From Ulvibacterium marinum (GTDB lineage Bacteria; Bacteroidota; Bacteroidia; Flavobacteriales; Flavobacteriaceae): a stretch of 64,000 bases of DNA. The notes beneath the pieces were generated by a model. That model had not been told where the DNA came from. It did no database searches and saw only the letters and a program-made list of their open reading frames with translations. The position numbers were made by a program, and so were the translations under genes. The DNA is taken from assembly GCF_003626755.1 (NCBI RefSeq), contig NZ_RBCJ01000005.1:417491-481490 (forward strand), read 5' to 3'. Below, in pieces: positions 19,029 through 26,976 of this stretch (the first letter of the stretch is position 1; every line of letters begins with the position of its first letter).

Positions 19029-19376
19029 TTAAAAATACTTGTCCCTCGCCTGATCTTTAAACTTCTTCATCTGACTTTCCAAACCGGCAATGTGTTCTAC
19101 CGGTAAAACAAAGGCGATCCCCGTTCCGGGTTTGTCGAATTTTCCGGCCTCCCGGATAACCTTTAGAAGATTTTCCACCACGTGTTCCTCTACCAGAAAC
19201 ACGATGATATCCGTCTTATCCTCGATACTAAGTCCAAAAAAGGACTTCGCTTCATGAATTCCCGTACCTCTGGCCGGGATAATGGTAGCTCCGGTAGCTC
19301 CGGCCTCTTTCATAGCATCCACAACATCATCACAGATATTGGGTTTAACAAAGGCCATAATCAATTTAAACTGCAT
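19029..19376 (-). CDS. P-II family regulator-like protein with a short T-loop
   Basis: 115 residues with the ferredoxin-like P-II fold: FKLIMAFVKPNICDDVVDAMKEAGATGATII, then DIIVFLVEEHVVENLLKVI and FDKPGTGIAFVLPV. The T-loop (about residues 38-55, ARGTGIHEAKSFFGL) is short and lacks the uridylylated Tyr of GlnB/GlnK, so nitrogen control through GlnD is unlikely. The C-terminal phosphate-binding segment KPGTG is kept, so a nucleotide ligand is plausible. It overlaps the end of the upstream DUF1538 gene by 11 bp, which argues for coupled translation and a transporter-regulating role. Confidence 0.86.
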   Translation of the reverse strand: MQFKLIMAFVKPNICDDVVDAMKEAGATGATIIPARGTGIHEAKSFFGLSIEDKTDIIVFLVEEHVVENLLKVIREAGKFDKPGTGIAFVLPVEHIAGLESQMKKFKDQARDKYF

Positions 19377-20154
19377 CTTTCTCCATTTTAATTTTTAATA
19401 CTCTATTTTTTAGGCTCATAAACTGGGCATAGCCCAATACGGTTATTATGGGGAACAAGCTGGCAAAAGCGATAAGGCCAAATCCGTCCACAGCGGGATT
19501 CCTACCGGGTACCGCAGTGGATAATCCTAATCCAAGTGCGGCCACCAAGGGCACTGTAACCGTGGAAGTGGTGACCCCTCCGGAGTCATAGGCTAACGCA
19601 ATAAGTCGTTTGGGCGCAAAAATAGTCTGGACAATTACGACCATATACCCTATCATAATATAAATGAACAAGGGTGTTCCGGTTACTATTCGAAATGTCC
19701 CCAGAGCCAGGGCAAAGGCAACGCCTATAGCCACGGTAATCCGTAGTCCCCAAGGGCTGATGGTCCCGGCGGAAACTTCGCCGGCCTTAATGGCCACAGC
19801 TATAAGGGATGGCTCGGCAATGGTTGTTGAGAACCCGATCAGCGCGGCAAAAATATAAATCCAATAATACGATTTCCAATCGGTCAACGCATTTCCGCTT
19901 GCCTCAATAAAAGCGGGATCGGACAGTTGGGTCGCCATAATTTTCCCTAAAGGAAAAAGGGCCTTTTCCAATCCCATAAGGAACAAAGCGAGTCCTAGTA
20001 CCACATAAACCCCTCCCAACACAACTTTCTTCAAATGGGGTATTGGTTGCTTTAAGACGAACCATTGAAAGAAAACGATCAATGCTATAATAGGCAGTAC
20101 GTCCCTAAGGGTATATATAAGGATCCATACAAATTCCATCATAAAATCGAACAT
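19366..20154 (-). CDS. DUF1538 membrane protein, second subunit (UmpB-like)
   Basis: 262 residues, strongly hydrophobic, about 6-7 membrane segments. Conserved DUF1538 signatures are GFSTTIAEPSLIAVAIKAG (about 106-124) and ALAYDSGGVTTSTVTVPLV (about 187-205), with polar residues inside membrane stretches as expected of an ion path. DUF1538 pairs have been described as a two-component Na+(Li+,K+)/H+ antiporter (UmpAB of Halomonas); assignment here rests on the family and the paired layout. It starts 14 bp after its partner and overlaps the P-II-like gene by 11 bp. Confidence 0.83.
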   Translation of the reverse strand: MFDFMMEFVWILIYTLRDVLPIIALIVFFQWFVLKQPIPHLKKVVLGGVYVVLGLALFLMGLEKALFPLGKIMATQLSDPAFIEASGNALTDWKSYYWIYIFAALIGFSTTIAEPSLIAVAIKAGEVSAGTISPWGLRITVAIGVAFALALGTFRIVTGTPLFIYIMIGYMVVIVQTIFAPKRLIALAYDSGGVTTSTVTVPLVAALGLGLSTAVPGRNPAVDGFGLIAFASLFPIITVLGYAQFMSLKNRVLKIKMEKDAV

Positions 20155-20168
20155 AGGCTACGTTTTAG

Positions 20169-20909
20169 CTAAAACCAAAATAATCCATACGCCATAACAA
20201 AAACCATAGGCAAAAGTGATGCAAAGGCAATAAGGCCAAAACCATCCAATAAGGGGCTCCTACCTTTAATAACGGTGGCCAGACCAACACCCAAGGCCGT
20301 GACCAATGGTACGGTTATGGTAGACGTGGTGACCCCACCTGCATCATACGCCAGACCGATGATTTCCTCAGGGGCAATAATGGTCATTAACATCACCAGC
20401 ACATAGCCCCCTATAATCAGGTAATATAAGGGCCAACCCTTAAGAATACGCAATACGCCAATAACAATGGCCAGACCCACAGAAAAGGCAACTGCCAAAC
20501 GCAGGCCAAAGGCGTAGGTTTTCATGGTATTTTGATTATTCTCGATCAACCCGGCGTCCGAGGATATTATTGAGGCTTCCTTGGCCACTGCTATCAGCGC
20601 CGGTTCGGCTATGGTGGTAGAAAAGCCAAGGGCAAAGGAAAAAATTAACAACCAAAAAAGACTTCCCTTCTTGGCCAAGGCATATGCCATGGCCTCCCCG
20701 ATAGGAAACAATCCGATTTCCAACCCTTCAATAAAAAGCATTAACCCGATGATAACGAACAGAATGCCTATAATAACTTCACCAATTTCGGGGAAGGGCT
20801 GTTGAATAACAACGGTTTGAAAAAAAACGACCACTACAACTATCGGAATCAGATCCGTAACCGCCGCCCATAGCTTTTTTGATATGTCCAGAATATAGGC
20901 CTTATACAT
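20169..20909 (-). CDS. DUF1538 membrane protein, first subunit (UmpA-like)
   Basis: 246 residues and about 7 hydrophobic segments. It carries the same two signatures as its neighbour: GFSTTIAEPALIAVAKEA (about 95-112) and GLAYDAGGVTTSTITVPLV (about 186-204), so the two genes are diverged duplicates. This is the first gene of a four-gene run (UmpA-like, UmpB-like, P-II-like, CBS), all on the minus strand with short gaps. I infer a heterodimeric cation/H+ antiporter in the inner membrane, useful in a salty habitat; ion specificity is not visible. Confidence 0.83.
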   Translation of the reverse strand: MYKAYILDISKKLWAAVTDLIPIVVVVVFFQTVVIQQPFPEIGEVIIGILFVIIGLMLFIEGLEIGLFPIGEAMAYALAKKGSLFWLLIFSFALGFSTTIAEPALIAVAKEASIISSDAGLIENNQNTMKTYAFGLRLAVAFSVGLAIVIGVLRILKGWPLYYLIIGGYVLVMLMTIIAPEEIIGLAYDAGGVTTSTITVPLVTALGVGLATVIKGRSPLLDGFGLIAFASLLPMVFVMAYGLFWF

Positions 20910-21046
20910 GAAGCTGTTTCCATTTTGCCCAAATTCCTTTTATATTCATATCCCACTAAAATTGTCCTGTAGTTATATGATTACTTATATTCAAAGACCC
21001 TGCATATCAACCTGGAAATTCCATGCTTCAATTATTTCTTCCCCAC

Positions 21047-22003
21047 CTAAATCTTAAAAAAGGAATCCACGAATTCGTACTTGTTAAAAACCTGAAGATC
21101 TTCCATCCCCTCACCTACACCAATATACTTAACGGGAATTTGAAATTGATCTGAAATACCGATAACTACACCTCCCTTGGCGGTTCCATCCAACTTAGTG
21201 ACCGCCAACGCAGTTACCTCGGTAGCTTTGGTGAATTGTTTAGCCTGTTCAAAGGCATTCTGTCCTGTGGAACCATCCAATACCAATAAAACTTCATGCG
21301 GGGTATCGTCCACCACTTTTTGCATTACTTTTTTCACCTTGGTCAGTTCGTTCATTAAATTCACTTTATTGTGCAAGCGGCCGGCGGTATCTATTATGAC
21401 CACATCGGCTCCTTGTGAAACCGCGGAACTTAAGGTATCAAAAGCTACGGAAGCAGGATCACTGCCCATTTTTTGTTTTACTATGGGTACATCTACCCTA
21501 TCCGCCCAAACCTGCAGCTGGTCTATGGCCGCGGCTCGAAAGGTATCGGCCGCACCCAATACTACTTTTAATCCCTGCTTTTTAAACTGGTAGGCCAATT
21601 TTCCTATGGTGGTGGTCTTGCCTACACCATTGACCCCAACGACCATGATAACATACGGTCTTTTGTCCATGGGGATGCTGTATTCCGTTTCTTCCCCGGT
21701 ATGGGTCTCGGAAAGTAGGTCGGCAATCTCTTCCCTAAGAATAGTATTCAGTTCATCGGTCCCCATATATTTATCCCTGGCCACCCTGGCCTCAATACGC
21801 TCAATGACTTTTAGGGTGGTATCCACGCCAACATCGGAAGTCACCAAAACCTCTTCCAGATTGTCCAATACATCATCATCTACCTTGGATTTACCGGCAA
21901 CGGCCTTGCTCAATTTTGAGAAAAAATTCGTCTTGGTCTTTTCCAGTCCCTTGTCCAGCGTTTCCTTTTTCTTGGCAGAAAATATGTTTTTGAATAAGCT
22001 CAT
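21047..22003 (-). CDS. ftsY: Signal recognition particle receptor FtsY
   Basis: 318 residues with an SRP GTPase N domain (about 1-100, DNLEEVLVTSDVGVDTT) and a G domain with GVNGVGKTTTIGKLA (G1), DTFRAAAIDQL, DTAGRLHNK and TKLDGTAKGG. The acidic A domain is nearly absent, as usual in Bacteroidota. It docks ribosome-SRP complexes at the inner membrane for co-translational insertion. It lies downstream of rpmB-rpmG-DUF4295, but a terminator hairpin at 22231-22262 separates it from them. Confidence 0.96.
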   Translation of the reverse strand: MSLFKNIFSAKKKETLDKGLEKTKTNFFSKLSKAVAGKSKVDDDVLDNLEEVLVTSDVGVDTTLKVIERIEARVARDKYMGTDELNTILREEIADLLSETHTGEETEYSIPMDKRPYVIMVVGVNGVGKTTTIGKLAYQFKKQGLKVVLGAADTFRAAAIDQLQVWADRVDVPIVKQKMGSDPASVAFDTLSSAVSQGADVVIIDTAGRLHNKVNLMNELTKVKKVMQKVVDDTPHEVLLVLDGSTGQNAFEQAKQFTKATEVTALAVTKLDGTAKGGVVIGISDQFQIPVKYIGVGEGMEDLQVFNKYEFVDSFFKI

Positions 22004-22230
22004 ATGTCCTATAAAATGCTTTTGTCAAAGATATGAAAGTAAATGGCGTAAACCCAAGGGAAAGTCTTTGGTTAAAGGTAAGAAACCACCTGTTGGAGAG
22101 GTTTTAAGTTAGGTACTAGGACAGACCAAAACAAATCCTAGGTCGGAAAATTGATACTATCGGAAGGAAGGTAACGGTCTTTACCATCAAATTACAATGC
22201 ACTCGACCATTTGAAGTTTGGTGTTGGTCA

Positions 22231-22262
22231 TAAAAAAAGCCGTCCGCAAATTTGCGGACGGC
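22231..22262 (-). terminator. Intrinsic terminator of the rpmB-rpmG-DUF4295 operon
   Basis: A perfect 24-bp palindrome (22239-22262, arms GCCGTCCGCAAA and TTTGCGGACGGC) is followed on the minus strand by a run of seven T (22232-22238). It lies 24 bp after the DUF4295 stop codon. Confidence 0.88.
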
Positions 22263-22286
22263 TTCTTTATATGTTTGGAAATTTCG

Positions 22287-22439
22287 TTACTTTTTCGCAA
22301 TCCATTCATTTACCATTTCCGGTGGCATAACGGATTCCACAAAAGTATAGGCCCCGGATTTAGGTGATTTTACCATTTTTATTGCTTTGGTCAATCTTTT
22401 AGAACTGGATTGTAAAGTTGCTACCGTTTTCTTTGCCAT
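22287..22439 (-). CDS. DUF4295 family protein, small ribosome-associated basic protein
   Basis: A 50-residue protein, MAKKTVATLQSSSKRLTKAI at its N-terminus and ending PPEMVNEWIAKK. This is DUF4295, found only in Bacteroidota and almost always directly after rpmG, as here (37 bp). It is basic and may be a ribosomal accessory protein; the function is not established. The ATG is at 22439 and the TAA at 22287-22289. Confidence 0.87.
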   Translation of the reverse strand: MAKKTVATLQSSSKRLTKAIKMVKSPKSGAYTFVESVMPPEMVNEWIAKK

Positions 22440-22476
22440 GACTCGTATTGTATCTTCTCTTCCGTTTTGCGGAAAT

Positions 22477-22659
22477 TTACTTAATTTCTTTATGAACTGT
22501 AACCTTCCTTAGGATTGGATTGTATTTTTTGATTTCTATCCGCTCTGGAGTGTTCTTCTTATTTTTTGTTGTGATGTACCTTGAGGTACCTGGAACACCT
22601 GAATTCTTGTGCTCCGTACACTCTAAGATTACCTGTACCCTATTTCCCTTCTTTGCCAT
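22477..22659 (-). CDS. rpmG: 50S ribosomal protein L33
   Basis: 60 residues: [17 protein letters not shown] at the N-terminus, then [20 protein letters not shown] and [11 protein letters not shown], all standard for bacterial L33. Only one Cys of the zinc ribbon (in ECTEHK) remains, so this is a zinc-independent form. It sits 4 bp after the rpmB stop codon in one operon. Confidence 0.95.
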   Translation of the reverse strand: MAKKGNRVQVILECTEHKNSGVPGTSRYITTKNKKNTPERIEIKKYNPILRKVTVHKEIK

Positions 22660-22663
22660 TGTC

Positions 22664-22900
22664 TTACTTTATAAATCCTTGCGCCTTAGCTTCCTTTAAA
22701 ACAGCGGAAATCCCTTTTTTGTTGATAGTCTTCAAAGCCTTGGCCGAAACCTTCAAGGTAACCCAACGGTCTTCCTCAGGGATATAGAAACGCTTTTTGG
22801 AAAGGTTTACGTTGAACCTTCTTCGCGTCTTGTTGATGGAAAACGAAACGTTGTTTCCGAACATTGCCCTTTTACCCGTAATTTCACAAACTTTTGACAT
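22664..22900 (-). CDS. rpmB: 50S ribosomal protein L28
   Basis: 78 residues: [40 protein letters not shown] and [18 protein letters not shown] are typical of L28. It is the first gene of the L28-L33-DUF4295 unit, with 66 bp separating it from cinA upstream. Confidence 0.96.
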   Translation of the reverse strand: MSKVCEITGKRAMFGNNVSFSINKTRRRFNVNLSKKRFYIPEEDRWVTLKVSAKALKTINKKGISAVLKEAKAQGFIK

Positions 22901-22966
22901 TGCGCTGGATTTTCTTTAAACAGGGTGCAAATTTATATCTTTTTTACGGTACGGACAAAATTTAGT

Positions 22967-24214
22967 TCAGATTTTTAAAATTTCTTTCTGAAGCAATTCA
23001 AGTGCCTTATGGACAGACTTTTGAACGATACGTTCCCTATGATTCCCCATATTGAATTTTTCCGCAAAAACATGCTCTGGGGTGGCTATGGCAATATATA
23101 CCGTCCCGATCTCCTCATCCGAATCCCCTTTTGTGGGACCGGCATTTCCGGTAGTAGCAATAGCAAAATTAGCCTTAAGCAAGTGTTTTACGTTTTCGGC
23201 CATGATTTTAGCGACTTCACCGCTTACTACTGAGTGTTTGTCTATACTATCCAGGGGTACCCCAAGTACATCCATCTTGGTTTCCGTGGCATAGCTCACC
23301 ACACTTCCCTTAAAATAGGCCGAGGCTCCAGGTATACTGGTCAATTGTTGGGCAATCTTTCCCCCGGTAAAGCTTTCGGCGGTGGCTAATGTCAGCTCCT
23401 TTTGGGTCAATAATTTGGCAACTACCTCCTCTAGGGTCTCTTCATCCTCGGTGCCGTATAGAATATCTCCGATCAAAGGATATAGTTCCTGGGATGCCTG
23501 CTCAATGGCATCTTCCAGAACTTTCTTATTTGTCCCTTTGGCGGTTAATCGCAATCGGACTTTCCCTAGGTTGGGTAAATAAGCCATTTTGATAAAGGAC
23601 GGGAGATTTTCTTCCCAAGATTCAATTTTCTCGGCAATTGCACTTTCCCCCAGACCATAGGTTACCAAAGTTTTATGAATGATATAGGGACGCTTGAACT
23701 TTTCTACGATTTTTGGGATTACCTCGTTCACCATTAAATTTTTCATCTCAAAGGGAACTCCCGGAAGTGAAATAAAGGATACCTCATTGGATTGCATCCA
23801 CATCCCTGGAGCAGTTCCGTGGGCATTATGTAATACCATGGCTTTGGAAGGCACCCAGGCCTGCTGTCTATTGATATCCGAAATGGGAGTGGAAATATAT
23901 TTGGCGAATAAATGTTCAATATAGGCCAAAACCTTCGTGTCCTTGACCAAAGTATCCTGGAAAAATTCGCAAAAGGCTTTCTTGGTGACATCATCTTTAG
24001 TTGGACCCAATCCACCAGTGACAATAACAACATTTGCTCTTTCCTCGGCCTCCCCTAGTGCTTTTATGATGTGGTCGTTATCGTCCTGAACCGAAGTTAT
24101 CTGGAAAACGGAAACCCCAATTTTGTTCAGTTCCTTGGCTATGAAAGCCGAATTGGTATCTACTATTTGGCCAATGAGAATCTCATCGCCAATGGTAATG
24201 ATTTCGGCAAGCAT
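22967..24214 (-). CDS. cinA: CinA-like protein: competence/damage-inducible N domain and NMN deamidase C domain
   Basis: 415 residues in two domains. The N-terminal MoaB/MogA-like domain (about 1-170) has [20 protein letters not shown] and [16 protein letters not shown]. The C-terminal PncC-like domain (about 255-415) has [20 protein letters not shown] and [20 protein letters not shown], which deamidates nicotinamide mononucleotide. The family also has ADP-ribose pyrophosphatase activity. Its ATG shares one base with the stop codon of the Hpt gene upstream (TAATG), so translation is probably coupled. Confidence 0.93.
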   Translation of the reverse strand: MLAEIITIGDEILIGQIVDTNSAFIAKELNKIGVSVFQITSVQDDNDHIIKALGEAEERANVVIVTGGLGPTKDDVTKKAFCEFFQDTLVKDTKVLAYIEHLFAKYISTPISDINRQQAWVPSKAMVLHNAHGTAPGMWMQSNEVSFISLPGVPFEMKNLMVNEVIPKIVEKFKRPYIIHKTLVTYGLGESAIAEKIESWEENLPSFIKMAYLPNLGKVRLRLTAKGTNKKVLEDAIEQASQELYPLIGDILYGTEDEETLEEVVAKLLTQKELTLATAESFTGGKIAQQLTSIPGASAYFKGSVVSYATETKMDVLGVPLDSIDKHSVVSGEVAKIMAENVKHLLKANFAIATTGNAGPTKGDSDEEIGTVYIAIATPEHVFAEKFNMGNHRERIVQKSVHKALELLQKEILKI

Positions 24215-24552
24215 TATAGACCAAAGTCTTTTTTAAGCTCGGAGACTACCTGATCGATATCCTTTTTAAGAGAGGGAAAGATTCTCTCGATCTCAGCCAT
24301 ATTAGCTTCTTTCTTTCCTAAGGTCTCTATTTCCAAGGCAGCGGCCCTCGTCTGTTCCATACCCAAGAGGTCTACATTGGGCTTTATTTTATGGGCCAAT
24401 TTGTACACCTGGTCATAGTTTCCTTGTTTCAAGGCACTTTGTAAAGCTTCCAAATCCTGGGGCACTTCGTCCAAAAATACTGAAATGACGGAATTGATGA
24501 AATCTTCATCACCTTCGGCCATTTCATTGATTTTATCTAGGTTGTAAATCAT
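24214..24552 (-). CDS. Hpt (histidine phosphotransfer) domain protein
   Basis: 112 residues and all-helical. The phosphoacceptor site is [17 protein letters not shown] near residue 54, matching the HxxKP/G rule of Hpt domains. No kinase or receiver domain is attached and none is encoded nearby, so its partners lie elsewhere. The start codon directly follows the FAH-family stop codon, and its stop overlaps the cinA start by one base. Confidence 0.84.
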   Translation of the reverse strand: MIYNLDKINEMAEGDEDFINSVISVFLDEVPQDLEALQSALKQGNYDQVYKLAHKIKPNVDLLGMEQTRAAALEIETLGKKEANMAEIERIFPSLKKDIDQVVSELKKDFGL

Positions 24553-25164
24553 CTACTTAATTTTTACGGAAAATAGTTCCTGCCCCTCCAATACTCCCGA
24601 AAGATAGTCATTTGCCTGAATTCTTCCAACACCGGCCGGAGTACCTGTAAAAATTACATCCCCTTTTTTCAGCATAAAAAACTCGGATGCATACGAAATA
24701 AGTTCATCTATCTTCCAAAGCATCAACGCCGTATTTCCCTTTTGTACTTCCTCCCCATTTTTGAAAAGTGAAAAACTCAGTTCATCCAAATCTTTAAATT
24801 TGGCCTTCGGCAGCCACTCGCCAATGACGGCAGCCCCATCAAAGCCCTTGGCTTTTTCCCAAGGTAATCCTTTTTCCTTTAACCGGGCTTGTAAGTCCCT
24901 AGCCGTGAAATCAATTCCCAGACCTATTTCATCATAGTAGGTATGTGCAAATTTCTTATGGATATGCTTTCCAACCTTCTTGATCTTCACCAATACTTCA
25001 ACCTCATAATGTACATCATTGGAAAAGTCCGGTATGTAAAAATCCTGCTCCTTGGGCAGTATGGCCGAATCCGGTTTAATAAATAGTACTGGAGATTCAG
25101 GTTTTTCATTGGCCAGCTCCCGGATATGCTCCGTGTAGTTTCTACCTATACAGATGAGTTTCAT
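24553..25164 (-). CDS. Fumarylacetoacetate hydrolase (FAH) family protein
   Basis: 203 residues, the compact FAH fold. KLICIGRNYTEHIRELANE, LFIKPDSAIL, VHYEVEVLVKI (metal-binding Glu), LGIDFTARDLQ, GDVIFTGTPAGVGRI are typical of acylpyruvase/oxaloacetate decarboxylase-like members such as FAHD1. The likely action is on a small 2,4-dioxo acid or oxaloacetate in the cytoplasm; specificity is uncertain. It is the first gene of the FAH-Hpt-cinA group. Confidence 0.88.
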   Translation of the reverse strand: MKLICIGRNYTEHIRELANEKPESPVLFIKPDSAILPKEQDFYIPDFSNDVHYEVEVLVKIKKVGKHIHKKFAHTYYDEIGLGIDFTARDLQARLKEKGLPWEKAKGFDGAAVIGEWLPKAKFKDLDELSFSLFKNGEEVQKGNTALMLWKIDELISYASEFFMLKKGDVIFTGTPAGVGRIQANDYLSGVLEGQELFSVKIK

Positions 25165-25326
25165 TGGGATCAGGTTTTGTTGTTTACTGAGTTATCAGAG
25201 TTATTGATTTAATAGGTTATTGAGAGTTACTGAGTTATTAAGTCAATGGACGAAAGTTCAAAAAGTATGGAAGTTTGTAAATTTATATTGCTGAATTTCT
25301 TTCACTGCGTACAGTACATTGCTACT
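25165..25326. repeat. Intergenic stretch with short direct repeats
   Basis: TTACTGAGTTAT occurs exactly at 25184-25195 and 25227-25238, with partial copies (GAGTTATTGA, GGTTATTGAG) between. The copies are 43 bp apart start to start. The purpose is unknown; it may be a slipped-strand remnant or a binding-site cluster. Confidence 0.45.
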
Positions 25327-26112
25327 TTATCCCAACTTGGAATTAAGGCTTTTAAGTCGTATGCCCGTCAGTACTTTTTTGGTATATAAGGGAAAATCTG
25401 CATTCTGAATCCATCCGAAATAACCTGGTTCCTGTTCCAAAACATCCAATACTTTTTTACCTCTGTGTTTTCCAAAAGAAAAGACCTCCTCTCCATTGTC
25501 ATCCAAAGCAATGAATCCTGCAAAGTCCACCATCTTTTTATGTGTGGAGAACTCTGCCAATTTCTTCACATCATTCTCCAATTCCGGGTAACGCTCCAAT
25601 TGTGACAGTAGGACTTCATAGGTGGCTTGGGTATCCGCCTCGGCACTATGGGCATCGGTCAATTCCTTATCACAATAAAACTTATAGGCAGCGGCCAAAG
25701 TCCGTTTTTCCATTTTATGGAAAATGGTCTGTACATCTACCGAAACCATATTTTTCATATCAAAATCTATTTCGGCCCTGAGCATCTCCTCGGCCAACAA
25801 GGGAATATCGAAACGATTGGAGTTGAATCCGCCCAAATCACTGTCCTTGATCATACTATAGATCTCTTTGGAGAGCTCTTTGAACGTAGGCTCATTGGCC
25901 ACTTTTTCGTTGGAAATACCATGAACGGCAATAACTTCCTCGGGAATCTTCATTTCGGGATTTACCAACCAAGTTCTACTTTCCTTGTTCCCATTGGGAT
26001 GTACTTTCAAAATGGAAATTTCCACTATCCTGTCCTTCGCCACATTGGTGCCCGTGGTCTCCAAATCAAAAAAACAAATGGGTTTTGTGAGTTTTAATTC
26101 CATATTTGGCAA
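25327..26112 (-). CDS. 3'-5' exonuclease (DnaQ/RNase T-like, DEDDh)
   Basis: 261 residues. An exonuclease domain (about 8-180) carries ICFFDLETTGTNVAKDRIVE (exo I, D and E), GFNSNRFDIPLLAEEML (exo II) and DAHSAEADTQAT (exo III, His and Asp of the DEDDh type). The C-terminal part (about 205-261, EVFSFGKHRGKKVLDVLEQEPGYFGW) matches the putative quorum-sensing-regulated/DUF3820-like module. It is a probable DNA or RNA proofreading or processing nuclease. Start at 26112 or at Met4 (26103). Confidence 0.88.
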   Translation of the reverse strand: MPNMELKLTKPICFFDLETTGTNVAKDRIVEISILKVHPNGNKESRTWLVNPEMKIPEEVIAVHGISNEKVANEPTFKELSKEIYSMIKDSDLGGFNSNRFDIPLLAEEMLRAEIDFDMKNMVSVDVQTIFHKMEKRTLAAAYKFYCDKELTDAHSAEADTQATYEVLLSQLERYPELENDVKKLAEFSTHKKMVDFAGFIALDDNGEEVFSFGKHRGKKVLDVLEQEPGYFGWIQNADFPLYTKKVLTGIRLKSLNSKLG

Positions 26113-26154
26113 AGATAGCCATAGATTTTCCCATGAAGATAAATTACTAAAAAT

Positions 26155-26940
26155 TTATTCCAAAGAATGTGAGAACAGCCATGGCAAAAGCTCGGGTTCC
26201 ACAAAGGCATTTTCCCAGCTGTTGTGGTTTACATCTTCATAGGTAGTAAATTTGACCTCTCCCCCCACCTTTTTTAAAGCGGCGGCCATTTTTTGGGAAT
26301 GTTCATAGTCCACTACCATGTCGGAATCTCCGTGAAAAAGCCACAGGGGTGTACCTACTAGTTGGGGAGCGGTATCTGGATGGGCGCCGCCACAAATGGC
26401 GAAGGCTGCGGCAAATGTCCCGGGATTTCTTCGTACCAGCTCCAATGTTCCCATACCGCCCATAGATAGTCCGCCCACAAACATTCTTTTGGAATCTATT
26501 TTATAATTTTCCGTAATATTTTTTAACAATCCTTGAAGCGATTTCATGGCCGAAGTAGGTTCGCCATCCGGATAAAAAGTAAAGGTAAAGAAGAGAAGAA
26601 ACTGTTCCTTTTTTACATTCGCCCAGTATCCATCCTCCGGACATTGGGGAAAGACAACAATAGCCGGATATTCTTTCCGGATATCCTCTTGAAGAAATAG
26701 GTCCGCACCATAGCTCAATTGGGACTCGTTATCATTTCCTCTTTCCCCTGCCCCATGGAGTACCAATACCAGGGGATATGCTTTATCCTTGTCATAGTCT
26801 TTCGGCAATAAAATACGGTAGGGAAGTAGGCCGTTCCTGTCTTTGAATTCCATCTTTTGATAAGCGGATACATCTTGATCGGACTTCTTCGGCCCACAAG
26901 AAACTACTAGGACTATACAGAGTATTAGAAAACGTCTCAT
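26155..26940 (-). CDS. Secreted alpha/beta hydrolase (prolyl oligopeptidase/esterase-type), lipoprotein
   Basis: 261 residues with a lipoprotein signal (LCIVLVVSC, Cys15). The alpha/beta hydrolase core has LVLVLHGAGERGND (oxyanion side), the nucleophile elbow GGLSMGGMG, an acid in WLFHGDSDMVV and the base His in DVNHNSW. This pattern is that of phospholipase/carboxylesterase and feruloyl-esterase-like enzymes with a peptidase S9-like fold. It probably cleaves ester bonds of glycans or lipids in the periplasm. Confidence 0.85.
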   Translation of the reverse strand: MRRFLILCIVLVVSCGPKKSDQDVSAYQKMEFKDRNGLLPYRILLPKDYDKDKAYPLVLVLHGAGERGNDNESQLSYGADLFLQEDIRKEYPAIVVFPQCPEDGYWANVKKEQFLLFFTFTFYPDGEPTSAMKSLQGLLKNITENYKIDSKRMFVGGLSMGGMGTLELVRRNPGTFAAAFAICGGAHPDTAPQLVGTPLWLFHGDSDMVVDYEHSQKMAAALKKVGGEVKFTTYEDVNHNSWENAFVEPELLPWLFSHSLE

Positions 26941-26976
26941 TCCGGTCTAATTCACTATAAAGATACCCAATGAAAG

